From Bog-473 sp963782415 (lineage in GTDB: Bacteria; Actinomycetota; Acidimicrobiia; Acidimicrobiales; RAAP-2), in NCBI GenBank assembly GCA_963782415.1, contig CAWAJT010000007.1, positions 186,001-250,000 on the forward strand: a stretch of 64,000 nt of DNA, given 5' to 3'. Positions 42,932 through 52,601 of the stretch are shown in pieces. The notes under the pieces are model-generated. The model did no database searches. It was given only the letters and a program-made list of their open reading frames with translations, and was not told the origin of the DNA. Within the stretch, counting starts at the first letter, position 1. The number at the start of each line of letters is the position of its first letter. A program made the position numbers and the translations under genes.

Positions 42932-43897
42932 TCAGTGGAGGCGGGACAGACGGTCGAGGGTGGCCTCGGCCTCGGCCACGAAGCGGCGCACGAGCTCACC
43001 GGCGGGAACGAGCTCGGTGATGGCGCCCACACCCTGGCCCGCCGGATAGCACTCCCGTTCAGTGTCCACACCGTCGCTGAACGAGTCACCTCCGAGATGC
43101 ATGGCGCCCGCACCGTAGGAGATGCCCAGCTGTTCGGGAAACTTCTTCAGCTCCTCGGGATGCGCCTCGTAGTGCTCGGTATAGGCATTGCGCACGACGC
43201 GCATGGTCTTGCCCGAATAGGCCCGGCTCACCGTTGTCTGGTCCTCCCGACTGGCCAGGAGCTTGTCCTTGTAGCCGAGGACGCTGCGCGCTTCGGGCGT
43301 GGCGATGAAACGGGTGCCGACCCAGACGCCGTCGGCCCCGAGTGACAGCGCAGCGGCGAGGCCGCGTCCGTCGAAGATCCCTCCGGCCGCCACGACCGGG
43401 ACCCGATGTCCCACGGCATCGACAATTTGAGGAACGAGCGGCATGGTCGCCACCTGACCGGTGTGGCCACCAGCCTCTGTGCCTTGCGCCACCACGAGGT
43501 CACAGCCGGCTTCCACGGCGCGGACGGCGTGGTCGACCTTGCCGCACATGTTGACCACCAGCACATTGGCACGGTGGCACTGGTCGATCACCTCAGTCGG
43601 CACACCGAGTGCCGCCACGAAGGCGGTGGCCCCTCCATCAATGATGATCTGCACCTGCTCGGCCATGCTGCCAGGCATGGCGGTCAGGAGATCGACCGCG
43701 AACGGCTTGTCGGTGGACCTGCGCAACGCCGAGATCTCGGCCTCCATCGTGGCGCTACTCATAGTGCCGGCACCGAGACATCCAAATCCGCCGGCCTCCG
43801 AGACTGCGCTCGCCAGTTCGGCGTAGGACACGCCGCCCATGCCGGCCAACATGACCGGATGCTCAATCCCGAGCAAGTCGGTTAGGCGAGTTCGCAT
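42932..43897 (-). CDS. Nitronate monooxygenase-like flavoprotein
   Basis: A 321-residue FMN enzyme, the second family member in the window. HPVMLAGMGGVSYAELA opens the barrel, VAQGTEAGGHTG holds the catalytic-His loop, and VPVVAAGGIFDGRG and GVWVGTRFIATPEA form the phosphate end. This copy keeps the standard E-A-G-G-H, unlike the first. The following SDR probably shares its transcript. It may be an enoyl-reductase-like member rather than a true nitronate oxidase. Confidence 0.87.
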   Translation of the reverse strand: MRTRLTDLLGIEHPVMLAGMGGVSYAELASAVSEAGGFGCLGAGTMSSATMEAEISALRRSTDKPFAVDLLTAMPGSMAEQVQIIIDGGATAFVAALGVPTEVIDQCHRANVLVVNMCGKVDHAVRAVEAGCDLVVAQGTEAGGHTGQVATMPLVPQIVDAVGHRVPVVAAGGIFDGRGLAAALSLGADGVWVGTRFIATPEARSVLGYKDKLLASREDQTTVSRAYSGKTMRVVRNAYTEHYEAHPEELKKFPEQLGISYGAGAMHLGGDSFSDGVDTERECYPAGQGVGAITELVPAGELVRRFVAEAEATLDRLSRLH

Positions 43898-44087
43898 GGT
43901 CTTCCGGCTCTCCTTCGTTTCGCTACCGCGCAGGATGCTTTCGTCCTCCGCTGTGGGGACCGTAGCGCGGACAATGACGACTCCAGGAGTGGTCCGGTGG
44001 GAACAAGCGATCGCGCACCCCTTGGTTGCATTTTGAGCAGGACATTCCTACTCTGAGACGATCGTGGCAGACGTCGGAGAAGTGGGG

Positions 44088-46154
44088 ATGAGCGCCATCG
44101 CGCCGCCGCCCATGGCCGACCAGATCACCAAACGCCGATTGTGGGTGATTCTCGGCGCGTTGCTGCTGGGGATGCTGTTAGCAGCACTGGACCAGACCAT
44201 CGTCTCGACCGCATTGCCCACCATCGTGGGCGACCTGCACGGGGGGTCGCATCTGGCCTGGGTCGTCACCGCCTATCTGCTGTCGTCGACCGTCTCGACC
44301 CCGCTGTGGGGGAAATTGGGCGACCAGTACGGCCGCAAGACGTTCTTTCAGGCGGCAATCGTCATTTTCGTCGTCGGTTCAGCGCTGTGCGGCATCAGCC
44401 ACACCATGACCGAGCTGATCGCCTTCCGGGCCCTGCAAGGGCTCGGTGGTGGTGGGCTGATGGTCGGTGCGCAGACGATCATCGGCGACGTGGTGTCACC
44501 GCGCGACCGGGGCCGCTACGTGGGGCTGTTCGGCGCCATGTTCGCAGTGGCCACGGTGATCGGACCCCTTATCGGCGGCCTCTGCGTCACCTACCTGTCG
44601 TGGCCGTGGATCTTCTACATCAACCTCCCGCTCGGCATTCTGGCGTTGTTCGTCACGGGTGCCGTCTTGCCGGGCCACCTGCGCAAGGTCGCCCACGCGA
44701 TCGACTACGCGGGCTCCCTGCTCCTCGCCGGCTCGGCGACGTCGTTTATCATCTTCGCCAGCCTGGGAGGCATTTCTTGGGCGTGGCTCTCCGTCCCGAG
44801 CATCGTCACCGCGGCCCTCGGTGTGACCCTGGCGGTGGTCTTCCTCTTCGCCGAGCGGTACGCCGCCGAACCTGTCATCCCGTTGAAGTTGTTCCGGGAG
44901 CGGGTGTTCAACGCCGCCAGCTCGATCGGCTTCGTCATGGGATTCGCCATGTTCGGTGCACTCACCTTCCTTCCGCTGTACATGCAGATCGTCAAGAGCG
45001 TCAGTCCCACGGCGTCGGGTTTGCGGATCCTGCCCCTGATGCTCGGCATGCTGGGTGCGTCGGTTGTCTCCGGAAGGCTCGTGACGCGTTGGGGCCGCTA
45101 CAAGATCTTTCCGATTGCCGGAACGGCTCTGATGACGATTGGCGCCTTCCTGCTGTCGATGATCGACGCGTCAACGAACGGCTGGGTACTGGCCGGCTAC
45201 ATGTTCGTCTTCGGCGTCGGCATGGGCCTGGTCATGCAAGTGTTGGTGGTCGCCGTGCAAAACGCCGTCTCGTACCAGGACCTCGGTGTGGCCACCAGCA
45301 GTTCCGTGTTCTTCCGCATGATCGGCGGTTCGTTCGGCACGGCTGTCTTCGGCGCCATTTACGCCATCGTCTTGAATCACGCGATCGCGCCCACACTGGC
45401 CAAAGTCCCGGCGTCGGTGCTGAGGAACTTCAACCCGCAGACGATCAATCCGGGTGTGCTCGACAAGCTCAAGTCCACCGCCGAAGGGCTCTTCTTCTAC
45501 ACGAAGTACATCGATGCGGTCACCCATGCGATTCAGGTCGTCTTCCTGGTGGCTGTCCCCATCGCGTTCGTCGCCTTCCTCCTGAGTTGGCTTCTGCCCG
45601 AGGTCGAACTGCGCAAGACCGTGCAGACGGTCGACGTCGGCGAAGTCAACGGCATGCCCGACCAACGCACGTCGCTCGAAGAGATCCAGTTGGCGCTCAC
45701 CAGGCTGTCCGACCGGGAGAACCGGGTCGAGTTGTACGTGACCCTGGCCCAGCGGGCAGGCGTCGACCTGCCGCCCCGGGCGTGTTGGTTGCTGTACCGG
45801 CTGGCCGACCTGCCCGCCTGCACGGTCAACGATGTTGCGCTGCGTTTGAGAGTCTCACCGGACCTGATTCAGCCGGGGGTCGACGGCCTGCTGGCTGCCG
45901 GCATGGTCGAGGAGCGCAGCCGGGGGTCGGACGGCGACCTCTATTTGACTGCCGTCGGTACCACCGCGCTCGAGAAGTTGACCGAGGCTCGGAGGGCTGG
46001 GCTCACCGAGCTCCTCGAAGGCTGGAACCCAGAGGAGCACCCCGAGATCATTGCGATGGTGAAGGACCTGGCGCACTCGCTCTTGGCTGACGACGAGCGC
46101 CTGGTGGCGGACGCCATGCCCCATGCGACGGCGGGGGTTCCGGGGGGAGCCTGA
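44088..46154 (+). CDS. DHA2-type MFS multidrug exporter with C-terminal winged-helix domain
   Basis: A 688-residue protein from ATG 44088 (GGAGAAG precedes it; a GTG 24 bp upstream is possible). Fourteen membrane segments are expected; LDQTIVSTALPTIVGDL is the DHA2/EmrB motif C region, GKLGDQYGRK is the MFS motif A, and RGRYVGLFGAMFAVATVIGPLIGG is present. After the last span, about residues 540-670 form a soluble MarR-like winged helix (SLEEIQLALTRLSDR, LPPRACWLLYRLADL, VNDVALRLRVSPDLIQPGVDGLLAAGMVEER). The tail could sense drug or bind DNA; that role is unproved. It follows a 166-bp gap from the nitronate monooxygenase. Confidence 0.88.
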   Translation: MSAIAPPPMADQITKRRLWVILGALLLGMLLAALDQTIVSTALPTIVGDLHGGSHLAWVVTAYLLSSTVSTPLWGKLGDQYGRKTFFQAAIVIFVVGSALCGISHTMTELIAFRALQGLGGGGLMVGAQTIIGDVVSPRDRGRYVGLFGAMFAVATVIGPLIGGLCVTYLSWPWIFYINLPLGILALFVTGAVLPGHLRKVAHAIDYAGSLLLAGSATSFIIFASLGGISWAWLSVPSIVTAALGVTLAVVFLFAERYAAEPVIPLKLFRERVFNAASSIGFVMGFAMFGALTFLPLYMQIVKSVSPTASGLRILPLMLGMLGASVVSGRLVTRWGRYKIFPIAGTALMTIGAFLLSMIDASTNGWVLAGYMFVFGVGMGLVMQVLVVAVQNAVSYQDLGVATSSSVFFRMIGGSFGTAVFGAIYAIVLNHAIAPTLAKVPASVLRNFNPQTINPGVLDKLKSTAEGLFFYTKYIDAVTHAIQVVFLVAVPIAFVAFLLSWLLPEVELRKTVQTVDVGEVNGMPDQRTSLEEIQLALTRLSDRENRVELYVTLAQRAGVDLPPRACWLLYRLADLPACTVNDVALRLRVSPDLIQPGVDGLLAAGMVEERSRGSDGDLYLTAVGTTALEKLTEARRAGLTELLEGWNPEEHPEIIAMVKDLAHSLLADDERLVADAMPHATAGVPGGA

Positions 46155-46243
46155 CGTCGCGTGAGCCAAGGGCTCTTCGCCGAAGGATCTCGAGCGACGG
46201 CCGGGTCGTCCGGTCGTCCCGATTCGGGGTCGGGGCCTCCGAG

Positions 46244-47275
46244 TCAGGTCGGACCGGAGGGTGCTGTCCCGGAGAGCGTGAGCGCCCGCCGCAGCGCAGC
46301 GAGCGTGGCTGGCGGCGCCTGCTCGGCATCCAGCCCGATCAGCGCAGCGCCGAGGACCGGTGGGGACTCGAGGCGGACAAGGACGGCGCGTGCTGCAACC
46401 GCCTTGATGCCGGCCTCTACCCGAGCGTGAAAGGCCGTGTCGGTGGTGTCGAAGATGCCGCCACCCAGCACGACCTCGACGGCCTCGTCCTGCAGATCGA
46501 GCCGGACCACGGCGGCACGTACGAATGCGACCAGCTCATCGGCCAACGTATCGGCGGCTGCCCGAGCAGGCGTATCCCCTTCTGCTGCCGCCTCGAGCAG
46601 GACGCGTGCCAATTCGAAGAGACGGTTGTAGGGGAGGGAGCCGGTGTAGACACCGGTCAGCGCGGCCTCGGCGTCGGCCACGCCAAGGTGGGCGGGCACC
46701 CGCTCGCTTAAGATCGTCGGTGCACCTCGCCCGTCGCCGGCGCGCAGGGCGAGGCCCAAGGCGCGCAACCCGAGCCAGGCCCCGCCCGGTGCGAAGTCGC
46801 CCGAGAGCTCGGCCAGAGCCGGGAAGCGGACGGTCCGCCCGTCGGGTCCGACGGCGGCACAGTTCATTCCCGTCCCGCAGACGACACCGATGCCCCACGG
46901 CGACGTCGTCCCGGCGCGTGACACGGCAAAGGTGTCATTGCGCAGGATCACCGACGTGGTCCATCCCAAGGCCTCGATGGCGGGCGACAGCTTTTCTTCG
47001 TCGACGGGCAGGTCGATGCCGGCCAGGCAGTACACACCTATCGAACAGATCGGCGCGCCAGCGTCGGGCATGTTGGCGTCGGCCAGGACGGCGGTGTACG
47101 CCTCGGTCAGCGCGCTGAGGGCGGCGTCGACGCCTACGAGTTGATGATTGCTCGGTCCTACCCGGGCCCGGCCGAGCACGTCGCCCTGTTGCGACACGAG
47201 CACCACGTCGGTCTTCGTACTACCCCCATCGAAGGCGAGAACGGCCGGCGTCGGATTGATGGGTGCGACCACCAT
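46244..47275 (-). CDS. BadF/BadG-type ATPase, N-acetylglucosamine kinase-like
   Basis: A 343-residue sugar kinase of the ASKHA fold. The phosphate-1 motif is A-F-D-G-G-S-T-K-T-D, and GVVCGTGMNCAAVG and GDFAPGGAWLGLRAL match the phosphate-2 and substrate regions of bacterial GlcNAc kinases. The EVVLGGGIFDT near the end is the adenosine motif. It is divergent from the GH4 gene with a 20-bp gap, so the two are probably controlled together for use of amino sugars or phosphorylated glycosides. Confidence 0.82.
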   Translation of the reverse strand: MVVAPINPTPAVLAFDGGSTKTDVVLVSQQGDVLGRARVGPSNHQLVGVDAALSALTEAYTAVLADANMPDAGAPICSIGVYCLAGIDLPVDEEKLSPAIEALGWTTSVILRNDTFAVSRAGTTSPWGIGVVCGTGMNCAAVGPDGRTVRFPALAELSGDFAPGGAWLGLRALGLALRAGDGRGAPTILSERVPAHLGVADAEAALTGVYTGSLPYNRLFELARVLLEAAAEGDTPARAAADTLADELVAFVRAAVVRLDLQDEAVEVVLGGGIFDTTDTAFHARVEAGIKAVAARAVLVRLESPPVLGAALIGLDAEQAPPATLAALRRALTLSGTAPSGPT

Positions 47276-47295
47276 CGGATGTTACGTTGCGTTGC

Positions 47296-48583
47296 GTGGG
47301 CACCAAGGTCGTCGTCGTCGGCGGTGGGAGCACGTACACACCGGAACTGGTCGACGGGCTGTGCGACGTGGAGGACCGGATGCCCGTCGGGGACCTGGTC
47401 CTGCTCGATCCGAGCGATCTCCGCCGGGAGGTGGTCGGCGGGCTTGCCGAGCGGATCCTGCGGACGCGGGGATGGGGCGGATCGTTCTCGACGACGGCCG
47501 ATCCGCACGTCGCGCTCGAGGGGGCCGATTTCGTCGTGGTCCAGCTCCGCATCGGCGGCCAGGCGGCGCGTCATGTCGACGAGACGCTGCCGGTCGGCTA
47601 CGGGTGCCTCGGGCAGGAGACCGTTGGTGTCGGCGGCCTGGCCAAGGCGTTGCGCACGGTGCCCACCGTCCTCGAGTTGGCGGAGGAAATGGCGGCTCGA
47701 GCCAATCCGGGGGCCTGGATGGTCGACTTCACGAACCCCGTCGGAATCGTCACCCAGGCGTTGCTCGACGAGGGTCACCGCGCCGTAGGTCTGTGCAACG
47801 TGGCAATCTGGGCGCAACGCCGGATCGGGCACTATCTGGGCGTCGACCCAGACCACGTCGCGGTCGAGCACGTGGGCTTGAACCACCTCACATGGATCAG
47901 GTCGGCGCGGCATCGGAGATGACGGCGGGGTCGATCGGCTCGGAGACCTCTTCGAGCGCTTCGGCCCCGAGCTCGAGCTCGAGAGCGGTGTGCCGATTGA
48001 CGTGCTCCGCTTGCAGGGGGCCCTTCCTTCGTACTACGTGCACTACTACTACCAACACGACGCGGAGGTGGCACAGCAGTCCCGGCCCGGCCACCGCTCG
48101 CGTGCCGATGTCGTGGCCGAATTGGAGGCCACCTTGCTGCAGGAATATCGGGATCCCGCCCTGGTGTCGAAACCGGAGAAGCTGTCGTACCGGGGCGGCG
48201 CCTTCTACTCGCTGGCCGCCGTCAGGTTGATGGCGTCGTTGCACGCGGGTACAGGCGACGTCCAGGTCGTCGACATGCGCAACGATGGCGCAATCCCCGA
48301 CCTGCCCGATGACGCCGTGGTCGAGACGACGGCGGTCGTGGACGCTGACGGTGCCCATCCACTGCCGCAGCGTGCGTTGTCGCCCGAGATGCTGGGCCTC
48401 GTTCAGCACGCCAAGGCCTACGAACGACTCGCGGTCAGGGCTGCATGCTCGGGCAGTCGCGACGATGTGGTGCGGGCGCTCCTGGCCAATCCATTGGTCG
48501 GCCAGTATCCACTGGCGGCCGACCTGGCCGACGACATGCTGGAGGCGAACCGGCAGCACCTGCCCCGGTTCTTTCCGGCATAA
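47296..48583 (+). pseudogene. Family 4 glycosidase (6-phospho-beta-glucosidase-like), frameshifted
   Basis: The start GTG 47296 leads into the NAD-binding motif VVVGGGSTYTPELV of GH4 enzymes, followed by LRIGGQAARHVDE, GQETVGVGGLAKALRT and VDFTNPVGIVTQAL; the metal-site Cys and His lie in LCNVAIW and GLNHLTW. The frame ends soon after this, and the rest (GVDRLGDLFERFGPELE, SYYVHYYYQHD onward) continues one base out to 48583. One extra base near 47905-47915 is enough. GH4 enzymes use NAD and Mn2+ to cleave phosphoglycosides. Corrected length is about 428 residues, normal. Confidence 0.83.
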
Positions 48584-48908
48584 CGCCCAAGAGGCCGCTG
48601 AGTCCGCTGAGGCCGCTGACCCCCTCACACCGCAGCCGGCGCGTATCGAAAACGGACTGGCGCGCCAGCAGCCCAGCTTGCGCCGAGAGGAGCTGCGCAC
48701 GACGTTGTGGGTGGTCCCGAGCATCCTCATCGTGGCCCCGGTGTTGCTCTTCGTCGTCGCCTTCCGTGGAGGAGATCCGGTGCCGACGCCGACGGATGTC
48801 GGGTGAGGATGCCTGCGGGGCACCGCAGCACGTGTCGGGGATCGCGCCCCGCTCACACCGAGGGGTACCGCGAGCGTGACACAGAGCGCGTGGCGCGACG
48901 GTCGTCGA
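48584..48908. other. Intergenic region with a possible membrane-protein fragment
   Basis: No complete gene. In the + frame around 48655-48806 there is a short open stretch with one hydrophobic segment (TTLWVVPSILIVAPVLLF) preceded by basic residues, resembling the N-terminus of DUF2254-like membrane proteins but with nothing of the rest. A three-unit 9-bp repeat lies at 48595-48621. It is the 3' junction of two convergent genes. Confidence 0.35.
48595..48621. repeat. Three tandem 9-bp units (CCGCTGAxx)
   Basis: CCGCTGAGT, CCGCTGAGG and CCGCTGACC follow each other directly, just after the GH4 stop. Possibly slippage product of intergenic DNA; no function is evident. Confidence 0.7.
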
Positions 48909-50272
48909 TTAGCCGGCGTTGTCGGTAGGCGAGGTCGTGGTCGGGGCGGGTGTCGTCGTCGTACTCTTGGCCGTCGTACTCGTTGTGGTCGTGCCCGAGC
49001 CGCCGCTCGATGCCGGTACGGTCGTGGTGCTGCTGTCCCCTGTCGACGGGCCGCTCGACGTGGTCGTGGTGGCGGGGGGGCGGCTGGGGCGACGAAGGGC
49101 ACGGTCTCTCCTCGCATGGTCGTCACGCTCGCTGAAGGCGTCGCCGACAGGTTGGTGCAGCTGCGGGCAGCGTTCCAGCTGGCGACCGCCGCCGTCGCCG
49201 GTGTGCCGGTGAGCGGCTGGGGGACGCCGCTCAAAATCGTGGCGGGACGCCAGACGGCCCCGGTGATGTGGCGGCCTTGTGCCGTGATGATGAGCGTGCC
49301 ACTGCTCGTCTCAGGCGCAGTGTCGTCGTAGAAGGCCAGGTTGCCCAGGCCGTAGTCGACATAGGCGCCTCCGAGGTAGCCGCCGCCGAGCAGGACGTGA
49401 GCGTCCGAGCCGATGACGATGTCCGCGCCCGCCTTGACGAGCTGTTGCGCCAGGGGTTCCTGCTGCGGGTTTGGGCACGTCTGCGTGTCGGTGCCCCAGT
49501 GGACGTAGACGATGACGGTGTCAGCCGTTCGCCGTACCTGCTGGACCTCGCGGACCAACATTGTGGGGTCGATGGCCGACGCGACCCCCGGCTGTGTGGC
49601 CGACGCCGCCCACGTGGGAACGAGGTTGTCCGCGATGACCTGCGTGGCCGCAATGATGGCGATCCGCTGGCCGTTGACTGTCGTGCGGTACGGGGCGAAC
49701 GCCTGCGCGGCAGAACTACCGATGCCAATGATGGGATAGCCGGCCTGCTTGGCGATGGTCAGGTTCTGCGACAAGCCCTGCGGACCGCAATCCATGCCGT
49801 GGTCGTTGGCCTCGGTGGCCACCGACACGCTGGCACTCTTGAGCGCCGTGATGGCAGAGGCCGGAGCGTCGAAGATGTAGGGCTTGCTCTGAGGCTGCGG
49901 GCACGTGCCGTTGGTCACGACTGTCTCGAGATTCGCCATCCGGACCTGCGTACCTGAGAAGAGCTGCGGGATCGTCGTGCCCAACGCCGTGACCGGGTCC
50001 TTGGCCAGGTTGGTGCCGACTGCTCCGGCGAAGTGGACGTCCCCTCCGAAGCCGAGGGTGACGGTCTTGCCGTTGCCGGTCCAGTCCGGGTTGAGCGGCG
50101 AATGCTTGGGAAAGCGCGTGGCGGCGGCAGTGGCGGGATGTGTCGGCGGCGTGGTCGTAGGCGGTGCCCCGGCGCCGCCGGAGAAGAAGGCGAAATAGAT
50201 CAGAACCAGGAGCAGGAGCACGCCGCCGGCGGCGAACTGGCGGCGCCGACGCATGACCCGACGTGAGACCAC
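48909..50272 (-). CDS. CapA-family (poly-gamma-glutamate synthesis-like) metallophosphatase-fold protein, tail frameshifted
   Basis: An anchored protein: RRRRQFAAGGVLLLLVLIY is one N-terminal span, then a Pro/Thr linker and the PGA_cap domain with GFGGDVHFAG, MANLETVVTN, TEANDHGMDCG (usual N-N-H has N-D-H) and the metal-site VYVHWGTDTQ and IGSDAHVL. The domain ends near residue 370. A low-complexity tail follows: in the present frame it becomes Arg/Pro-rich and runs far past 48909, but adding one C in the C-run at 49074-49080 gives a Thr/Ser tail (ATTTTSSGPSTGDSSTTT...) ending in TAA at 48909. That tail is the natural one, so I end the gene there. Confidence 0.8.
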
Positions 50273-50368
50273 GTCGGCACTATGGCACAGACTCCGCCCG
50301 AGTCCCCGGCGGAAACCCCGACGAGGAATGAGCTGACCAGCGCCTTCGCACCGCAGGGGTGGGTTGCT

Positions 50369-50923
50369 CTAGGTGACGGGGGCCGCCCAGAGGGAGTCCC
50401 AGTGCGTGGCCAGGGCTGCGACGATGCCAGCACACCCTGCGGCGATCATGTCGCGACACTCGTCGAAGACGGCGTCGTCGCCGTAGTAGGGATCGGGCAC
50501 GTCGGCGGCGGCGCCGGCGCTGGGGTCGAAAGCTCTCAGCAGGGCCAACCGGCTGGGGTCCGCGCCCAAGCCGCGCAGCGTCTGTTGATGCCGGCGGTCC
50601 AGGGCGACCACGAGCTCGATCCGCCCGAGTTCGGCGGAGGCGACCTGATGGGCCACATGGCTGTCTTCCGTGTAGCCGGCACGAACGAGTGCCGTGCGGG
50701 CCAGGGGATGGATCGGTTCGCCCTCGTGCCATGGTCCGGTCCCGGCGCTGCGCACCTGGAGGTGGTCGCCCAGAGTTGTGCCATCGGCCAGCGCGGTGGA
50801 GGACGCCATCGCGCGCGTGATCACCTCGGCCATGGGGGAGCGGCAGATGTTCCCGGTGCAGACGAAGATGATGCGGTAGGGGCGCTCGCCCAGCGGGCCC
50901 GGCGGAACGATGCGGGGAGTCAC
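50369..50923 (-). CDS. Low-molecular-weight protein-tyrosine phosphatase family protein
   Basis: A 184-residue protein from GTG 50923. The P-loop V-C-T-G-N-I-C-R-S-P (Cys22) near the N-terminus and the general-acid loop V-P-D-P-Y-Y-G-D are those of LMW phosphatases such as Wzb, PtpA or Etp. About 15 residues precede the usual start. It overlaps the preceding acyl-CoA ligase stop (GTGA), which suggests coupled translation. Substrates could include envelope-linked tyrosine kinases; none is in the window. The family also contains arsenate reductases, but the D-P-Y-Y loop favours phosphatase. Confidence 0.85.
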   Translation of the reverse strand: MTPRIVPPGPLGERPYRIIFVCTGNICRSPMAEVITRAMASSTALADGTTLGDHLQVRSAGTGPWHEGEPIHPLARTALVRAGYTEDSHVAHQVASAELGRIELVVALDRRHQQTLRGLGADPSRLALLRAFDPSAGAAADVPDPYYGDDAVFDECRDMIAAGCAGIVAALATHWDSLWAAPVT

Positions 50924-52482
50924 GTGGTTGCGTATTCGTCGCGCAGGGACTTCTTCACGATTTTTCCGGTCCCCGCGCGCGGCCAGTCCGTGCGCAGCTC
51001 AACCTGCTCAGGGATCTTCTGCGTCATGAGGCCCGCAGCACGGCAGAACGAGACCACGTCGGCCAACTCGAGCCCATCGGCCTCGTCGACCAGTTGCACC
51101 ACCGCGCACACCCGTTCTCCCCGCTCGGGGTCGGGCAGTCCGATCACCGCGACCTCGACCACCTTGGGGTGTGTGTAGAGCAGGTCCTCGATCTCCTTTG
51201 CGCTGATGTTCTCGCCCTTGCGAACGATCACGTCTTTCAAGCGGCCCGTGAGCGTCAGATGCCCGTCGGCGCGCAGTCGGCCGAGATCGCCCGTGCGAAA
51301 GTAGCCCTCTTCGTCGAAGGCGTCGGCGTTGAGAGCGGGGTCGGTGTAGCCGTGGAAGACCATGGCACCCTTGACTCGGACCTCGCCCTCCTCGTCGGGC
51401 GCGGCGGGCCGGCCGTCGAGGGTCACGATGCGGACGTCCGCGCCTTCGACCGGTTTCCCGTCTGTGTTGGCCAGTTGCTCGTCGGTGTCATGGGGCGAAC
51501 CGTTCGAGATCATCGGCACCTCGGTCATGCCGTACCCATGTACCACGCCGCGGCCGCCAATTTCGTCGCGTACCTCGTAGTGGACCTCGGGTGGCTTGGC
51601 GGCTCCGCCACCCGACATGAGCCGCAAGGTGGGGAGAATCGGGTCGTCCGGCGTCTTGCGTTGCTCGCCGAGATAGGCGACGTAGAACGCGGTGCTGCCA
51701 CCCACCATGGTCGCCCCGTGCGCGCGGAAGATCGGAAGGACGTCGGGCGCCGAGAAGGCTTCCACCAGGACGGCCGGGAAGCCCATGGAGAGCATGGTGA
51801 CGAGGTAGTCGGGCCCGGCGATGTGGGCGAAGGGGAAAGCGATCGTTCCGACGTCGTCCGGCCCCATGTCGAGCGCGCGTGCGAGGCCCCACCCACCGGC
51901 GATCAGGGTTTGGTCCGTGTGTTGCACGCCTTTGGGATCGGCCGTCGAGCCGGACGTGTAGTAGATCCAACGGATGGGCGCGTCCGCTGGTGCCGTCCCC
52001 TGCGGGGGCGCAGGCAGCAGGTCCGGATCGCCTTCGGGGAGGCCGTCAGCGATGGTGAGGATGGCGGGCCGGTCCTTGGCGCCCGCCAGCGCCCGATCTG
52101 CGATGGCGCCGAAGTCGGTGTCCTTCCATGTGCCGGGGTGTACGAACAGCTGCGCCCCGGTCTGACGGAGAGCGAAACCCACCTCGCGTTCCCGGTACAG
52201 GTGGATGATCGGGTTCTGCACCGCCCCGAGCCGGGCCAGCGCCATGGACAGTACGACCGAGTCGACGCGAGTGGGGAGCTGCCACGACACGACGGAATCC
52301 GTCGAGATGCCCAGACCCTGCAGGCCGGCGGCGACCCGCTCCGCCCGGTCCTTGAATTGGCCGCAAGTCACGACCTCTCCGTCGGGCGCGATGAGCAGTG
52401 GATGGTCCGCTGATGTCTGCGCTCTGCGGTCGACCAGTTCCCACATGGTGCGGGCGCCGGTAATGGTCACGCTCGTGGTCAT
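50920..52482 (-). CDS. Acyl-CoA synthetase (AMP-dependent ligase)
   Basis: A 520-residue ANL-superfamily enzyme. ATG 52482 is chosen because AAGGAGG sits 4 bp upstream, a strong Shine-Dalgarno. The P-loop is Y-Y-T-S-G-S-T-A-D-P-K-G; VVHGYGMTEVP is the adenylate motif; YFRTGDLGRL and the Lys-carrying GTGKIVKKSLRDE near the end complete the conformational C-terminal domain. The substrate is likely a carboxylic acid from the catabolic genes earlier in the window, which is inference. Its stop overlaps the phosphatase start. Confidence 0.92.
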   Translation of the reverse strand: MTTSVTITGARTMWELVDRRAQTSADHPLLIAPDGEVVTCGQFKDRAERVAAGLQGLGISTDSVVSWQLPTRVDSVVLSMALARLGAVQNPIIHLYREREVGFALRQTGAQLFVHPGTWKDTDFGAIADRALAGAKDRPAILTIADGLPEGDPDLLPAPPQGTAPADAPIRWIYYTSGSTADPKGVQHTDQTLIAGGWGLARALDMGPDDVGTIAFPFAHIAGPDYLVTMLSMGFPAVLVEAFSAPDVLPIFRAHGATMVGGSTAFYVAYLGEQRKTPDDPILPTLRLMSGGGAAKPPEVHYEVRDEIGGRGVVHGYGMTEVPMISNGSPHDTDEQLANTDGKPVEGADVRIVTLDGRPAAPDEEGEVRVKGAMVFHGYTDPALNADAFDEEGYFRTGDLGRLRADGHLTLTGRLKDVIVRKGENISAKEIEDLLYTHPKVVEVAVIGLPDPERGERVCAVVQLVDEADGLELADVVSFCRAAGLMTQKIPEQVELRTDWPRAGTGKIVKKSLRDEYATT

Positions 52483-52601
52483 GAGCCTCCTTCCGGGACC
52501 ACTCTCATAGCAGCTGGGAGAGACGGCCTTGCGCGCCTGCCCCGTCGTCAGGAGCGCTGCGGTGGCGTGGCGGCAGGTCCCGGGCAAGGCAGAATGGTTT
52601 C

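Noticed and set aside
47897..50272. A 791-codon CapA protein
   Set aside because: After about residue 370 the sequence is low-complexity and then runs antisense through the GH4 gene; a one-base change gives a normal Thr/Ser tail and stop.
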